From contig BQMF02000292.1 of the NCBI GenBank assembly GCA_027922465.2, positions 496,001-560,000 of the forward strand: 64,000 nt of DNA, in the 5' to 3' direction. A model generated the notes under the pieces. The model saw only the letters and a program-made list of their open reading frames with translations, was not told where the DNA came from and did no database searches. This DNA comes from Turritopsis dohrnii (lineage: Eukaryota; Cnidaria; Hydrozoa; Anthoathecata; Oceaniidae). Below, in pieces: positions 1 through 11,599 of this stretch. The translations under genes and the position numbers were made by a program. The first letter of the stretch is position 1. Each line of letters begins with the position of its first letter.

Positions 1-640
1 CCTCTGGGTCTTCTTTTTCTGCTGCCTCCTGCTCGTTTACCATTTTTCTAAATTCAATTCCCCTCTTGGCGTTCGTCGTTTTCTTTTGTCTTGTGGTATT
101 TTTCACCTTCAATTTTTTTGACTTTCCCTTCTCCTCCGCTTCTCTAATGGCTTCCTCGTACTTCTTATCTGTGATGACTTTCGCCGTTTTATCAATCTTT
201 TTTCTAGTCAGGAAGCTGAGAGCCAAAAATCAAAAAAAATTTGCCGGACAAATTGAAACTTTCAGAGTGTGTTCTCACACATAAGAAGGTGCAAAAAATG
301 TTTGCTGGACATTCTGGATTTTCTTGTGGGTCTTTCACAGCAACAAAATGTGATTTGATGACGTCACAACAGTAAATTACTATTTAAATCTTTTTTGTTG
401 TTGATCAGAACATAAAATTGTAAAAATTACTGAATAGTACTAACAAAAATACATCGAACAAGTATTTAGGTGTCATCATAATATTAACTGAATCGGGAAA
501 TATTGAATATTCGTTGTTTATGACGTCATAGGCGTTATTTAAGTAAGTAGTTTGACTTTTTGCCAGTAAAAGCGAATAAATTTAATGTGGCAAATCCTCC
601 GTGATGATTATCTTCATAACCATTTTCGTCGTCATCATTA
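1..640. other. Left edge: lysine/glutamate-rich open stretch, then nothing recognisable
   Basis: Bases 204 to 1 are open on the minus strand in one frame and encode a Lys/Glu-rich segment with no recognised domain; it could be part of a transposon protein running off the window. A 23-base sequence at 205-227 is repeated exactly, inverted, at 3580-3602 beside the end of the pogo-like transposase remnant, which hints that the two places carry related element ends. From 233 to about 640 I see only AT-rich non-coding DNA with a short CAT/ATC repeat near 630-655. Confidence 0.25.
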
Positions 641-649
641 TCATCATCA

Positions 650-1660
650 TCATTCTAACAATCTTTACAAACTGCACATGTCGGAGCACTTGATGCCATG
701 ATAATAACGTAAACACCGGTTTGATTCGCATTTGGAGTTTTGACACATGCAATACATGAAATCGACATGGTCATCCGGCAAGGTTTTACACACAATCTAT
801 TTGATATTTAGTTCACCGTCGACCAGAGTCCACACATCCATTGGGATACTTAAGAAAACCCCTTTGGATGACTACTGTGGCATATGAAACTCGTTTTAGG
901 TGGTACAGTAAAATATCTCTTGTCGGCGGTAATTGTTTCGGCTCATGAGACAAAAACTTCTTATAACGATTAGTATCAACATTGTCACAATTTTTGATAC
1001 CGTAAAGACGAGATACGAAGATTTCAAATATACGGAAAAGAGTTGCATCAAATTCCAATATATCCCCAAGTTTTACAAAAGCATTTTTGAAAGAGATGAT
1101 CCTTTCTTCTTTCTTATTCCATGGAAAGAGTTGTAATCATTTCCTGTAAAGCAATGGAGCACTGGCAATGTAGCAGAGACTTCAGCACCAAGTTGATTTC
1201 GTTTAAGTGAGGTATCCAAGATTCTTCGTTAGTCGCTGACACTAATTTCAGTAAGTACTCTACAATTCGATCAGCGTGGAGAGCAATTATCCGCATTGAC
1301 TATAATGCAAATTGAGCATACGCCAAGGTAGTTGCTGCAGTAGTTTGCATAAAGAAGAACCTTCGTATCAGCTTCTTCTTGTTCGTTTCGTAAAGCCTGT
1401 ACCTTTGATTTGTTGATAACACAATTTTCCATAGAAATTTTGAAAAAAATTCTGCCGGCACTCATATATAGCTTGACTCCATTATTAAAGTGGCCTTTGT
1501 GAGCGGAAAAATGGGAACAATCATGTAACCAAAAATCTACCAACTCTTTCTTGTTCCGATCCACTGACATGAACTTTGGCCATTGGTTGGGACATTTCTG
1601 TTCCGCACTCTTAATTTTGATGTGCAGCTGTCCTGATGACTTTTCCGTCGTTTTCGTTCA
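650..1660 (-). pseudogene. Decayed gene of an unnamed Cys-rich family
   Basis: Three broken reading frames on the minus strand (about 1570-1271, 1296-1114 and 1058-813) follow one another in the order expected of one protein. The first has an EEADTKVLL motif, typical of an uncharacterised family I associate with repeated genes in cnidarian and other invertebrate genomes. The next part has the LPPTRD-x-LLYHLKR motif. Beyond the stop near 800 the translation continues to about 660 with CMCQNSKC and a further Cys-rich tail, so the ancestral protein ended in a zinc-binding-looking cluster. Stops and frame changes show it is dead. Function is not known; a mobile-element origin is an inference from how repetitive the family is. 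Confidence 0.5.
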
Positions 1661-1886
1661 TACGACTTGATTGTTTTTATGATTTTGTTCAGTTCTCAAA
1701 TGGAATTCATCTGTTGCTAATAGGCATAGGCCTTAGCGTATTTATGTACAATCAAAATTAAAAAACAAAATAAGTGTTATATTAGTTCCAGACTCCTCAG
1801 CATGTAGATTCACAACGTGTAAATACTTTTGTTAGTTGAAAATATATATCGTTAAGACAGAAGGTCATAGTGTGGAAGTTCTTTAA

Positions 1887-2196
1887 AGGCCGACCTCCAC
1901 TTGTGCGTACGTACATACGAACGTCCGCTCGGCGCCGTGAGGCCAATTAATTTGAATCTCCAGTTAATAAAGAAACTCCAGGTTTTGAGCAACGTTTACA
2001 ATTTTTACCAATGTTTGCATTTTTCTTGAAATTTGATTGACTCACATGCTAGATGGCCGCGCGGCCGCCTGAAAAAATAGAATCGAATCCTACTTCCAAG
2101 CGCACAAAATCTAGTCGTCAATAGTTGTCACTGAGCATGCGCAAAACTGGCCGCGTACGTACGTACGGGCAAAATCGCACAAGTGGAGGTCGGCCT
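1887..2196. mobile_element. MITE, PIF/Harbinger-like, 310 bp
   Basis: The ends are inverted copies of AGGCCGACCTCCACTTGTGCG and are flanked by TAA on both sides (1884-1886 and 2197-2199). A 3-base TAA/TTA duplication is the signature of PIF/Harbinger transposition. The interior is non-coding and contains GTACGTAC palindromes and a GGCCGCGCGGCCGC-type palindrome near 2055. A non-autonomous element that needs a transposase in trans. Confidence 0.8.
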
Positions 2197-2244
2197 TAAT
2201 ACTTCTCAATAATTTAATTTGCTACACTACCTTGCCTCATACAG

Positions 2245-2401
2245 TTTATCTAACAATTTCAGACCACTAAACTATTTTGGTGTAAACCTTATAAGATTTG
2301 TTTGGATAGCCGAGTTTATGAACAACTCTTGCCTCGTTCTTTCAAACGCTTTTATGAGTGTTTTTACCGAAAAGTTTGGTGGTCTGAAATTGTTAGATAA
2401 A
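2245..2401. repeat. Long inverted repeat (fold-back), 28-base arms
   Basis: Bases 2245-2272 and 2374-2401 are inverted copies with a single mismatch, separated by about 100 bases. It lies between two MITEs and directly abuts the second, so it is probably the remnant of another small fold-back transposon. No target duplication was resolved. Confidence 0.6.
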
Positions 2402-2415
2402 CACACTCCCTTTAA

Positions 2416-2570
2416 AGCCCGGTTCAGACCTGGCCATTACGACGGTTAAAATTCAGTGTGATCGTCTAATGTGGACACTTTTGCAATTGTCAGAATTGCC
2501 GTAAATGCCTGGCGATTGCGAAGATTACTTTATGTTTTAATCGTCGTAATCGCCAGGTCTGAACCAGACT
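2416..2570. mobile_element. MITE, PIF/Harbinger-like, 155 bp
   Basis: Inverted ends related to AGCCCGGTTCAGACCTGGC extend into an ATTACGACG block on both sides. TAA flanks each end (2413-2415 and 2571-2573). The interior is about 100 bases of non-coding DNA. Different end sequence from the 1887 MITE, so it is a separate family. Confidence 0.75.
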
Positions 2571-2573
2571 TAA

Positions 2574-2953
2574 CACTTTATCTATTGCATGGTGTTGAGT
2601 GTGAATTTTGGTAATACCGTCTCGCCCTCATAATAGTTACTAAAGTGTTCAAACATTTTTCCTCTGCCATTGATTAATATATCAACAACAACAACAAAAA
2701 ACATTCGATCATGTAAATGTTTAAGAAGGCTTTAAAATTATGTTCATTTCAACATCTAACATCAACTTTCGTTTATCACCAACATTTTTTTTTTCATTTT
2801 CCTGCTCATTCGAATATTTACATTTTCACACGCGAAAGAGCTAAATGATTCGATGTCAATAACGGGGGTATCAACAAAATGGCTTTTTGTAATTTTGTCT
2901 CAAAAAGGTTGTTTAAAATATGTTTTCTTTATTCGTTAAACTTGTTATACATG
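2574..2953. other. No gene seen
   Basis: AT-rich, with a short CAA/AAC microsatellite near 2680-2700. No reading frame, splice pattern or repeat boundary that I can support. Confidence 0.5.
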
Positions 2954-3260
2954 TTATTTATTTATTTACGAATGTTTACCCAGGATAGCCTCTTCAGTTC
3001 CTTAAGGTACTGTTATCAATGAGGGTCCTGCGAAGGTGGTCCTAGAGCATTTAAAGCCCCCATTTGGGCTACGGAAGCTGTAATGACAGAAACCGCTCAA
3101 CTAGACAACCACCCTAGACATCATTCCTACTCTCTTGCTGAGTGTTAAGCAGAGAGGAGTGATTCACACTGTTATAGTCGCTGGGATGACTCGGTCGGGG
3201 ATTGAACCCGCGACCTCCCGAACAGGAAGCGAGCACTCTACCACAAGGCTACCAGTCGGT
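2954..3260 (-). mobile_element. tRNA-derived SINE
   Basis: Read on the minus strand from 3260, the first ~75 bases look like a tRNA head: an A-box-like TGGTAGAGTGC and a B-box-like GGTTCAATCC, i.e. internal RNA polymerase III promoter sites. A ~200-base unrelated body follows, and the copy ends in an AAAT-type tail at about 2954-2970. The head does not close into a clean cloverleaf with an acceptor stem, so I call a SINE rather than a tRNA gene. It would have moved using a LINE reverse transcriptase. Confidence 0.7.
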
Positions 3261-3599
3261 TTATTTTAATCTTCATCTCTATTTGAGAGACATTTTATAA
3301 CTGTTTGTTCTGCTTTAGAGGAGCATTTAAAATTATTTACCCCCTAAAAAGATGGAGCAAACCTTACATCATGCTTTGCTTTGGCTTCTGAACAGACAAA
3401 ATGATGGCTGTCAAGTTACAAATTTTTCAAACGTTTTAGTCTGTCACTTAACTCTTAATAACTTGATCCACAAGAAAAATTAGAGTTCCCAGCAAAGATA
3501 ATTTGTTTCCTGCTACTTCAAAGGTACTTTCTGTGTAGTTTTTATTTTGTCCCAAAAAAATGCCACTATTGACTTTTCATTTGGCTCTCAGCTTCCTGA

Positions 3600-4530
3600 C
3601 TATTCGTTTTTGGTCGTTTTCTTTTTAGGCCCTTTCATCTTATCTAAAATCATTTCAGCAAAAGATTTTTTACTTTCGGCTTCTAAAGTCCATTTCGGGA
3701 TCCACTTAAAGCCAGGAGGAGCAACTGGTGGCTGCCCATGAATTTGATAGTTGTTGCAATCGCAATTCCTGTGATCACTTGAGGGTGTAGCAGATTGGGC
3801 CGCAGGTGTGTCTTCAACATTAGGGGTAACAGGCAGTTGAGGTTCTTGAGGAGAATTGGCAGTTGAAGTTGAAGACGATGCTGGTCGGTTAGTAGGTGGA
3901 GAAGGATTAGCAGATTGACAACTGGTTGTTGAAGATGACGCTGGTTGGTTGGTAAGCGTGGAAGGTTGAGCTGGTTGATTGCTGGTCATTGCACGGCCGG
4001 TTCCTGTTCATCTGAACTACCCTGGGAAGGCAAGTTCTTGCATCATATTCCCTGGCTTCCCCATGTCACACCACCGCTTGTAGGACTTTAATATTCGCGC
4101 ATCGAAACGTTCGGCTTTATATTTTGTGCGGTCTACTGGCATAACTCCTGTGGCGCGAAATCCAGCGATTGCATTTTCTGGAGACAGCCCTTTATGCCAT
4201 ATTTTGCAAAGTTGATCCACGAAAGCTGATTTTTTCATAGTTTCCGAGGGGCCCACTATATTCATTCGTTCCATGAGTGACTTTTCCCATTCCCTTTTCA
4301 AAGGGCCGAAACAGGTAACATCGAGCGGCTGGAGTCGATCTGTCACATGAGGTGGCAGTTTCATAATGGTGATCTGCTCCTCTTTAGACTTTTGGATCAA
4401 CTCTAGAGAAACGTGAGAGAGATGCCCATCGTAAACTATTAATAATGGTCGCTCTTTCACTCTTTCACTAGTTCCGAAAAATTTAAGAACCAATTATAAA
4501 AAACGTCTGTTGTCATCCATCCGTTTTTAG
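3600..4530 (-). pseudogene. pogo/Tigger-type DDE transposase, 3' part, broken
   Basis: The 4493-4017 stretch (158 codons) carries the catalytic-core hallmarks of the pogo/Tigger branch of Tc1-mariner: LLIVYDGHLSHV with the second Asp, then LPPHVTDRLQPLDVTCFGPLK containing the third acidic residue, followed by the usual GF(R)ATGV-type C-terminal segment. Just upstream (4530-4480) the GWMTTDVF motif is present but in another frame, so there is an indel near 4480. A Ser/Thr/Pro-rich tail at 3989-3600 follows after an in-frame stop at 4017. The N-terminal DNA-binding part is absent, apparently replaced by the LINE. Non-functional. Confidence 0.8.
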
Positions 4531-4564
4531 AATAACCTTAAAGGGTGTTTGGGAGAGCATTTTT

Positions 4565-6833
4565 GACTTAATTTTGCTTAATTTTGACTTATGCACCACT
4601 GAGTTTCAAAATCCTTGCACAATAGAGACAGGACTGTCTGATTTCCATCTAATGACTGTCACAGTCATGAAGGCAACGTTTGAAAAGTTGCAACCAAAAG
4701 TAATGACATATCGGGACTATAAAGGTTACTCGAACGAAAACTATATATATGGAGTCCATGAGGAGATTTCAAAAACAACTCCTGGGTACGATGAAATTGG
4801 ACTTAAGGATTTTCTTGAACAGTGCAGAGTTGCGTTGGACAAACATGCTCCAAAAAAAACCAGAAATGTGCGACAGGCAATCAATCGCCTTTCATGAATA
4901 GAGAAATCAGTAAAGCCATAATGAAAAGATCGTGTCTGAAAAATAAATTTCTAAATGAAAACACAGAGGAAAATAAAGAAAATTACAAAAGAAGAAGGAA
5001 CTATTGTGTTTCGTTAGTAAGAAAAACAAAGAAATACTACTACGGTAATTTGAATATTAAAGAGTTGACAGATAATAAAAATTCTGGAACACTGTCAAAC
5101 CCTATCTTTCTGATAAAAACGTTCAGTCAGGAAAAATTACTTAAGTAGAAAATGATGAAATTGTTGAATCCGATGAAAAAGCTTCAGAGATAATAAACGA
5201 ATACTTCACTAACGCTGTTTCAAACCTTAATATTCCTCGGTATAAAAATTGTGATCCCGATGCTGAGAAAATCAACGATAAAACAATTAGGGCAATTTTT
5301 AAATACAGAAATCACCCTAGCATCATTAAGATTCAAAACAAATTTAAAAAACTACTTTTTCATTTAGTCATATAACTAAGGAAGAAATGGTATAAGAAAT
5401 AATGAGCTTAGATCCTTCCAAAGCTTCACAGGAAAGTGACCTTCCCACAAAAATTTTGAGGGAAAACTCTGAATTTTTCTCAGACTTTCTAGTAAAAGGT
5501 CTTAATGAATCGATTGGTAAATCCATATTTCCATCTGACTTAAAAAATGCAGATCTCACTCCAGCTCATAAAAAAGGATTCAAAATTGAAAAAGAAAATT
5601 ATAGACCATTAAACACTCTACCAAATATATCAAAGTTGGTTGAAAAACGTATCTTCCAACAAATTACCGGCTTTTTTGGAGATAAATTTTCGAATTTCCA
5701 ATGTGGCTTCAGAAAGGGATATAGTTCTCAGCATTGCCTTGTGTTCATGTTTGAAAAATGGAAGCAAGCCGATGACAAAGGAAAAAATTTCGGCGTTCCT
5801 TACTGATTTATGGAAAGCATTTGATTGTCTCTCACACAAGCTCTTAATTGCAAAACTTAATGCATATAGATTTAGTCTACCAGTGATTCGTTTGATTCAC
5901 GACCATTTGTCAAACAAAAAAACAACGTACTAGAGTTAACCAAACTTTCAGCTCATGGCTGGAAATGATGTTTGGGGATCCGCAAGGATCCATCCTAACA
6001 TTCAACCTGACATTCAACGCTCACCTAGAGATCACGTGCAATTGCACTTTACAAAAATTAAACGCAATAGCAAGATTAATACCTGAAATGAGTGTTGATA
6101 AATGGAAAACACTCGTAAATGCTTTCTTTGGGTCCTTGTTTAATTACTGTTCTTTAGTATGGATGTGTCATAACAGAAGTTTAATAACAGAATTAATTGT
6201 CTGCAAGAACGTTGCCTTTGGATGATATATAATGATAAACATTCATCCCTCGAAGGATGAATGTTTTGTTTTTATAAAGTCAAAAATAACTTATCACCAA
6301 CATTTTTAAACGAAATCTTTGTAAGAAAACTTAAGTGTACTTACAGCCTTAGAACAAACGATGATTTTTTGACCCCTAAAGTAAGGAACGAATAGTTTGA
6401 GATATATTGGCGCAAAACTATGGAATACTTTGCCGTCTGAAATAAAGGAAGTCGATACTCTTTCGTCCTTAAAAATCACTATCAAAAAGTGGAAACCTAA
6501 TAATTGTCCTTGCTGTCTATCCAGAAACTATGTATAAAATCTTGGTTACATTTGAACTGCGTCCCTTTCCCCCATTGAAACTGAACTACACATAACTGTA
6601 ACTGACCGTTAATTTGCTTCTGAACTGCCCAGCAAGTTATATGACGTGAAAATTGCACAAAAACGAATGAACGGTCAGGTACACTTTTTTATACATTTCG
6701 TTTATGTTTTACTTTGATTATTTTTCTATTGTAACACGAGTTGACTTGAATTAGCATGTTTCTCTTAGCATAGCTATATCATTCTTTATATGGATATTTG
6801 TATATATATATTGAATTATGTCAACTGAAAAGA

Positions 6834-6868
<35 letters not shown>
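4565..6868 (+). pseudogene. Non-LTR retrotransposon (LINE), multiply broken
   Basis: Overlapping frames on the plus strand give, in order, the end of an apurinic-type endonuclease domain (SDFHL at about 4640), a linker, and reverse transcriptase: the finger region near 5400-5640, the QCGFRKGYSSQH motif near 5700, LTDLWKAFDCLSHK near 5810 (palm motif A, first catalytic Asp), then GDPQGSIL near 5975 (motif B). The YADD box is missing, because the sequence jumps from motif B to the thumb-like NAIARLIP region near 6060, so catalysis is impossible. It ends in a TAA/AAT repeat at about 6836-6868, consistent with a LINE 3' tail. Probably the Jockey/CR1 side of the LINE tree; exact clade not assigned. 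Confidence 0.8.
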
Positions 6869-6869
<1 letters not shown>

Positions 6870-7039
6870 CACGAACGTGACCTTAAAAAGCCATTTTTCC
6901 TTAACCACTTCAAAAAAGCTTGATCGTTGCCTAGTAATTTATAAAAATTAAAGGGATTCACTAAATCATTAAACGTTAAATTATCTACATCTTCTTGACG
7001 GTTTCGGTAACTTCCGAATACTTTTTTTCGATCCGCCAT
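6869..7039 (-). pseudogene. N-terminal fragment of a Merlin/ISXO2-like transposase
   Basis: Starts at the ATG at 7039 and runs about 57 codons before hitting the AAT repeat that closes the LINE. The FNDLV...LLGNDQAFLKWLRKNGFL pattern resembles the extreme N-terminus of Merlin transposases (eukaryotic relatives of ISXO2/IS1016), which precedes their zinc-binding knuckle; nothing further is present. It is transcribed divergently from the small gene at 7278, 238 bases away. The assignment rests on a short match only. Confidence 0.4.
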
Positions 7040-7277
7040 ATTCTTACAAATTGTTATGAGGTATGTAAATGTTCCTTGTCTGACGTCTTTTATAGGTAAT
7101 GTTTGAATCTGTAGGGATTATGATTTGCAACAGTGGGTGGGGGGATAAAAAAAACATTTTACTATGTTTTCACACAACATACATATGGAAAATTAATAAA
7201 GTATTATCCCCCTTATGAGATACTATTATTAAAATGGGTGTTATGCAGTTCAGTTTATTGAATATTTCTCAGTTGAA

Positions 7278-7690
7278 ATGGAGCGCTGCAACATTCAGGA
7301 CGTTATAAACAAAGATAAAATGGATCATCTTTGTTGGCAAGTTCAGCATCTATCACATCCACAAATGCGCATTGATTTGCTTATTTTGATTAGCCGAGAC
7401 TTACTCCCTCCTATGAATACTTGGCCAGAAAACTTGAGACTACGATTTTTAAAGCGACCAATGGGAGACATGGATACAGCAGTCATGCTATGGTTTTTGA
7501 TTGGTAAATGTTATAAATGGCTAAGGCAACTTCTTGAAACTTAGTTAAATTTCTTTATTTGAGTTAAGTATTGTCCATTCTGTTCTGGATTTGTTCATCT
7601 TCATCACGTTCTATTTTAGGGAATGGTTGTTCACCCATAATTGCAGCCGAATGGATAATGACATCCCATTATCGAAAAAGCAATGTGTAA
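7278..7690 (+). CDS. Small two-exon gene, 98 residues, unknown function
   Basis: Exon 1 is 7278-7503 and ends at a GTAAATG donor; exon 2 is 7620-7690 after a CTATTTTAG acceptor. The join is in phase and gives 98 residues ending at TAA. The protein has a LRLRFLKRPMGDMDTAVMLW segment and, across the junction, FLIGNGCSPIIAAEWIM, patterns too regular for chance. No transmembrane segment or catalytic motif is obvious. It is first of three similar-sized spliced genes on the same strand and sits beside a transposase fragment, so it may be an accessory gene of a mobile element. I do not recognise the family with confidence. Confidence 0.55.
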
Positions 7691-8133
7691 TGTATCAAGA
7701 AAAGAAGTAATCAAATAATGCATATATAATCCAAGATAAATGAAAACCAACAAAGACTATTTTATTATAGTCTATTTCATTGTAGACAAATTTATTTTAA
7801 TGGGAACGCAAGAGATTGCAGAAGAGATACATAATTTTGATATATTACTGAGTTTGTTACTTTGTGGGTATTGATGATAAAAGAACGACGCATAATTGAA
7901 TGAATTAGAATTTGCATATGTGTATTTACTTCAGTTTTCGAAAAATGCTTCACAACGAAACAGTGAATTCGTTGAAAAGGAAGTGAAACACAAATCATCG
8001 AAAATGTAAGTTTTTTTAATTGTAATTTACCTCAATTAAGAACATTATCGGCTGCTAAAGATAATACTCTCTCTAGAGCATTACCAATACCTACAATACC
8101 TACAAGTGTTCACTCAAGAGAAAGAACACAGAA

Positions 8134-8598
8134 ATGGAAGAGGACCAACTCACAAAAGAATCAAGACTAGACTTGGAGAGGTGTGTGATTTTAATATCTT
8201 TACTTTATTCACTGCAGCATATATCAATTGTGATGACCTATGCATACCTTTATATTTAGCTTTGACACACCATGTGCCACAGATTGGTACAGCCCCAGGG
8301 TGCGTGGGGAGAGTATGTTAAACACAGCCTAATTTTGGCCATAGCATGTATTGACAGACACATGATCAGACATGATAATTTCACAATGCCTAACTTGGAA
8401 CAGGCATTAAAAAATGAATCGGATGCAGGATTTCCATTTGTCGATGAGGTTAAAAGAATGAAAAAGGAAAAAGTTAGAAACTTTATCAGATGCATGACGA
8501 AGCGGTATCGTGATGAGATATCCCACGTTGCTTCCGAAGATTTTTTGAAGGAAGGTTTGTCGATGTACCGCGTGTACAACGAACTTCAAGAACAGTGA
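8134..8598 (+). CDS. Small two-exon gene, about 120 residues, unknown function
   Basis: Proposed exon 1 is 8134-8180 with an AG/GTGTGT donor; exon 2 runs 8283-8598, keeping phase and ending at TGA. Most of the protein is in exon 2 and looks helical and basic (MKKEKVRNFIRCMTKRYRDE), ending NELQEQ. The acceptor at 8281-8282 lacks a strong pyrimidine tract; an alternative acceptor at 8258-8259 runs into a stop, so the first exon is less certain than the second. No known domain recognised. Poly(A)-signal-like AATAAA sequences lie at about 8705-8715. Confidence 0.45.
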
Positions 8599-8871
8599 TT
8601 TAATATTATTATTTTGTTTTATATTTTGTTAGGATTTGTGACTTTGTCTTTATTTTTTTGGTGGTATTTTGTTAGGATTTGTGATTTATTTTGTTGGTAT
8701 TTTAAATAAACAATAAAATAAACTAAAAAAAGGAACTATATGTGTTTTCTATACAAAGCTCCGTACCTGTTCCGACTTAAATACTGCTTTTTGTTTGCGC
8801 ACGTGAAGCCTAATATGAGTTTTTAATGCTTTTATAAAAAGCTGATAGTTTATAAACCTTTCTTTCGCAAA

Positions 8872-9276
8872 ATGGCTTTGACAGAAAAGGAGTGTAAGTA
8901 AACTTATGATTTTTATTCATATAAGGAAGCCGTTTATGTTAGTATCACGGTGTCTAAATTAGCCAACGAAAACAGTAAGTACTAGCACGCTATTTATAAT
9001 ATTTTCTTTGCTGATTTTTTATACTTTTAAGTAATACGTGCACTTTTAAATTCAATTTCAGTATTCAAAGCCACGGAGGGACTGTCAAACTGGGAAATAG
9101 CTCATTTAATTGTGATACATGAAATAAATAAAGTGTCAGATGAGATCTTTTCGAAAGAAAGATTATTATATATATACCGGATTGAGAACGTATCAGACGA
9201 CGAGCAGTTTGACTTTTGGAGATGGTTGTTGGAGTGGTGCTGTAAAGAAGAAGAGTGGCTGATGAATAAAAAATAA
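8872..9276 (+). CDS. Small two-exon gene, 78 residues, acidic, unknown function
   Basis: Exon 1 is only 22 bases (8872-8893, seven residues plus one base) and ends at a consensus GTAAGT donor; exon 2 is 9062-9276 after TTCAATTTCAG. Phase is kept and the product is 78 residues with a Trp-rich acidic C-terminal half (FDFWRWLLEWCCKEEEW). No signal peptide. It has the same architecture and strand as the two genes upstream, suggesting one unit. AATAAA follows within 20 bases of the stop. Confidence 0.5.
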
Positions 9277-11000
9277 AAACAAAATATTTAAAGTTTTTCT
9301 TTCTGTTTATGTTATGGTCCCCTTTCTGTCCGTTTACAATATCCTTTCGTTCTGTATTGCCTTAGAAGAGCAACACATACTTCGGTTGTTCATGCTTTCT
9401 TAAACATTTAAATCATACAACAGCTGATTATATGGCTTTCCAAACACTGGACTTCGTGCAGCTATTCTACAGGAAATAAATTGCCAAAGGTGTCAACTTT
9501 CGTTTTTAAACGCGCATGTGTCCTAAAGACGTAACTTAATTTCATTAAATAAACCCCTCTACAGAATCAAAAAGTGCCCACTTTCGTTTTCGTTTTTCTT
9601 GAATATCTTCCGAAGTTTTTTCTTAAACCTAATAAGTAATGCCATTTTAGAATGTTATCGCAATTTGCCTTCTACTGATATATCACAAAAAAACCTTTTT
9701 CCCAGGAGAAAAAGCAAAAAGGCAAAACGTAGTACCAAAAAATGGGACGGTCTTTACACGAGCATATCTCCTGAAGTCGTAACTCAATTTCATTAAATAA
9801 CCCATCCATAGAATTCTTATAGATGCAGGACACAAGTAATTGGTAATGTAACATCTCAAATTTGTGTCAGGCCGAAAATGCGTTAGATTGTTTGAGCCAA
9901 AATCGGTATACTCACATTTTTGCGTGTAAATGCCATAAAAGGTACAATTAGACTACAAGAGTTCGGCCAAAGCTTGGAAAAGAATTGGCCAAACCTTGGG
10001 CAAAGAGTCAACTCTATTGCGCATGCGTTTAAAAAGTTATTACGGAGTATATGAAATGGCCAAAAACACGTTTTTTTTTAAGCTAAAATGGTGGAAGACG
10101 GCATATATTTGACCTGTAAATTTGCACACATATTTGTGTTGTCCGTACCTGCATTCGCGCAAAACATCAAAGAAATTAAGCCAGTAGATTCCGAGAACTG
10201 ATTTCGACCAAAACATCGAAAAATCGACATGCGGTAAGCGGTTTTGTCTCGATGATTCTGGCTAAATTAGCACGAGTCAATTTCTAACTTTTACTTGACT
10301 TCCTGCACACCGTACGCAGAACACTTTTGTACATATTAATTGTCGATAATTAACAACAATAACAAATAAAACCCATTAAAATTACAAAAGATCTGATGAT
10401 CGCCACATTTTTGAAAAACAAACATGGCCAGGAAAAGCGAAACTACTCAGCTCAAACTCTCTTGTGCACACACTCATTACTACAGTTTGTCTTCAGGCCA
10501 AGTTTCACGATTGAGTTTTAACATGACTTTTATGGGTGTTTCATGAAACAATCCACTTACGTATATACGCAGTGTTTACATCACAACGAGGCTGTTATTG
10601 AACTTGAAATTCTGAACAGATTGTTGTCGTAAAAAACTGTGTATTCGTGCCGAGTCTCATTTAGTAACTCTAATTAGGTTCCTTAAACCGGAGGGTGGTC
10701 ATAAAAAAGTCTAATGACCAGTAACGTCAGATTCATGCACCATTTACCACTGAAATTTTGCAATCCCATGCACCCTATAAGGTCCTACTGCCCGCTGAAG
10801 TTTGAGTATCAAAGACTGTGATTAGCCAGACTTACATAAAATTTTGTGTTTCTCCAAATAAATTAGCGTTGACATAGTAATTTTAAAAATTTTCTCATAG
10901 TGCACAGACCCATGACAATAAACTACAACCATGTCAAGTTTCATGGCTTAATTCTTATGGAAAGGCTCTCTACAATGAAAACAAGATTCTAACCCATAAC
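9277..11000. other. Gene-free stretch with a diverged repeat
   Basis: No supported coding sequence. A block around 9500-9590 (cgt-aact-taatttcattaaata and neighbours) recurs in diverged form around 9745-9825, so part of this is a degenerate duplication about 245 bases apart. The rest is AT-rich and unassigned. Confidence 0.4.
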
Positions 11001-11019
11001 CTTACCACTAATAAAGTTG

Positions 11020-11198
11020 CCTTATGCCATTTCAGGTCGCGCATTGCCAATTCCGGGCGCCTTATGCCAACGAGGTCGCATATAGTACCTTCCGGACGCC
11101 TTATGCCATTAGGTCACCTAAAAAGGCGCCTTATGCCATAAAATGTCGCCTTATGCCATTTAAGGCGCCTAATGCACCTCCGAGGTCGCCTTATGCTG
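11020..11198. repeat. Degenerate tandem array around GGCGCCTTATGCCAT
   Basis: About eight imperfect units containing GCGCC/GTCGCC followed by TTATGCCAT occur between 11020 and 11198. Related GGCGCC/GGCGACC units resume at 18430-18490, just beyond the far end of the Harbinger element. The array therefore predates the insertion and was split by it. GGCGCC is a palindrome; such subterminal arrays are often transposase-binding sites of another element. Confidence 0.6.
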
Positions 11199-11599
11199 TA
11201 AAGCGCTATTTCCACGACCACTTTTTGATCGAAATCTTTCGACGGAGAAAAAAAATGAGCATGCGCATTAAATATTTTCTGCTTTTCGAGCGAAAAATTT
11301 CTTTTCTCTACTGTGCGATTGTGAGTTGAAATAATTTCAACTCCCTATCGAAATCGCTGAGAGAAAAAATATTCATCCAATCAAAATCGTGCAAAATGTG
11401 CTGATACTGCAGGAATTTATAAACAAACTGCAAAACAAGATGGCGAGCAATTCGGTGCAAGACGGCGTGGATCCAGAAGATATTATGTCGATAGAGGATT
11501 ATCTTTTCTTGAACAGCTCAGGTCTCATCAACAACAACAATTATCATTGGATACTGCTGAAATCAACCAAGATGGATTGGAAGAAGAGGAACTCTCCTC

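Noticed and set aside
3160..3260. A tRNA gene on the minus strand
   Set aside because: A- and B-box-like sequences are present, but the acceptor stem does not pair and a 200-base body with an AAAT tail follows; it is better explained as a SINE.
6869..7039. Bacterial contamination (ISXO2-type transposase)
   Set aside because: Composition and surrounding animal-type elements are continuous; eukaryotic Merlin transposases belong to the same wider family.
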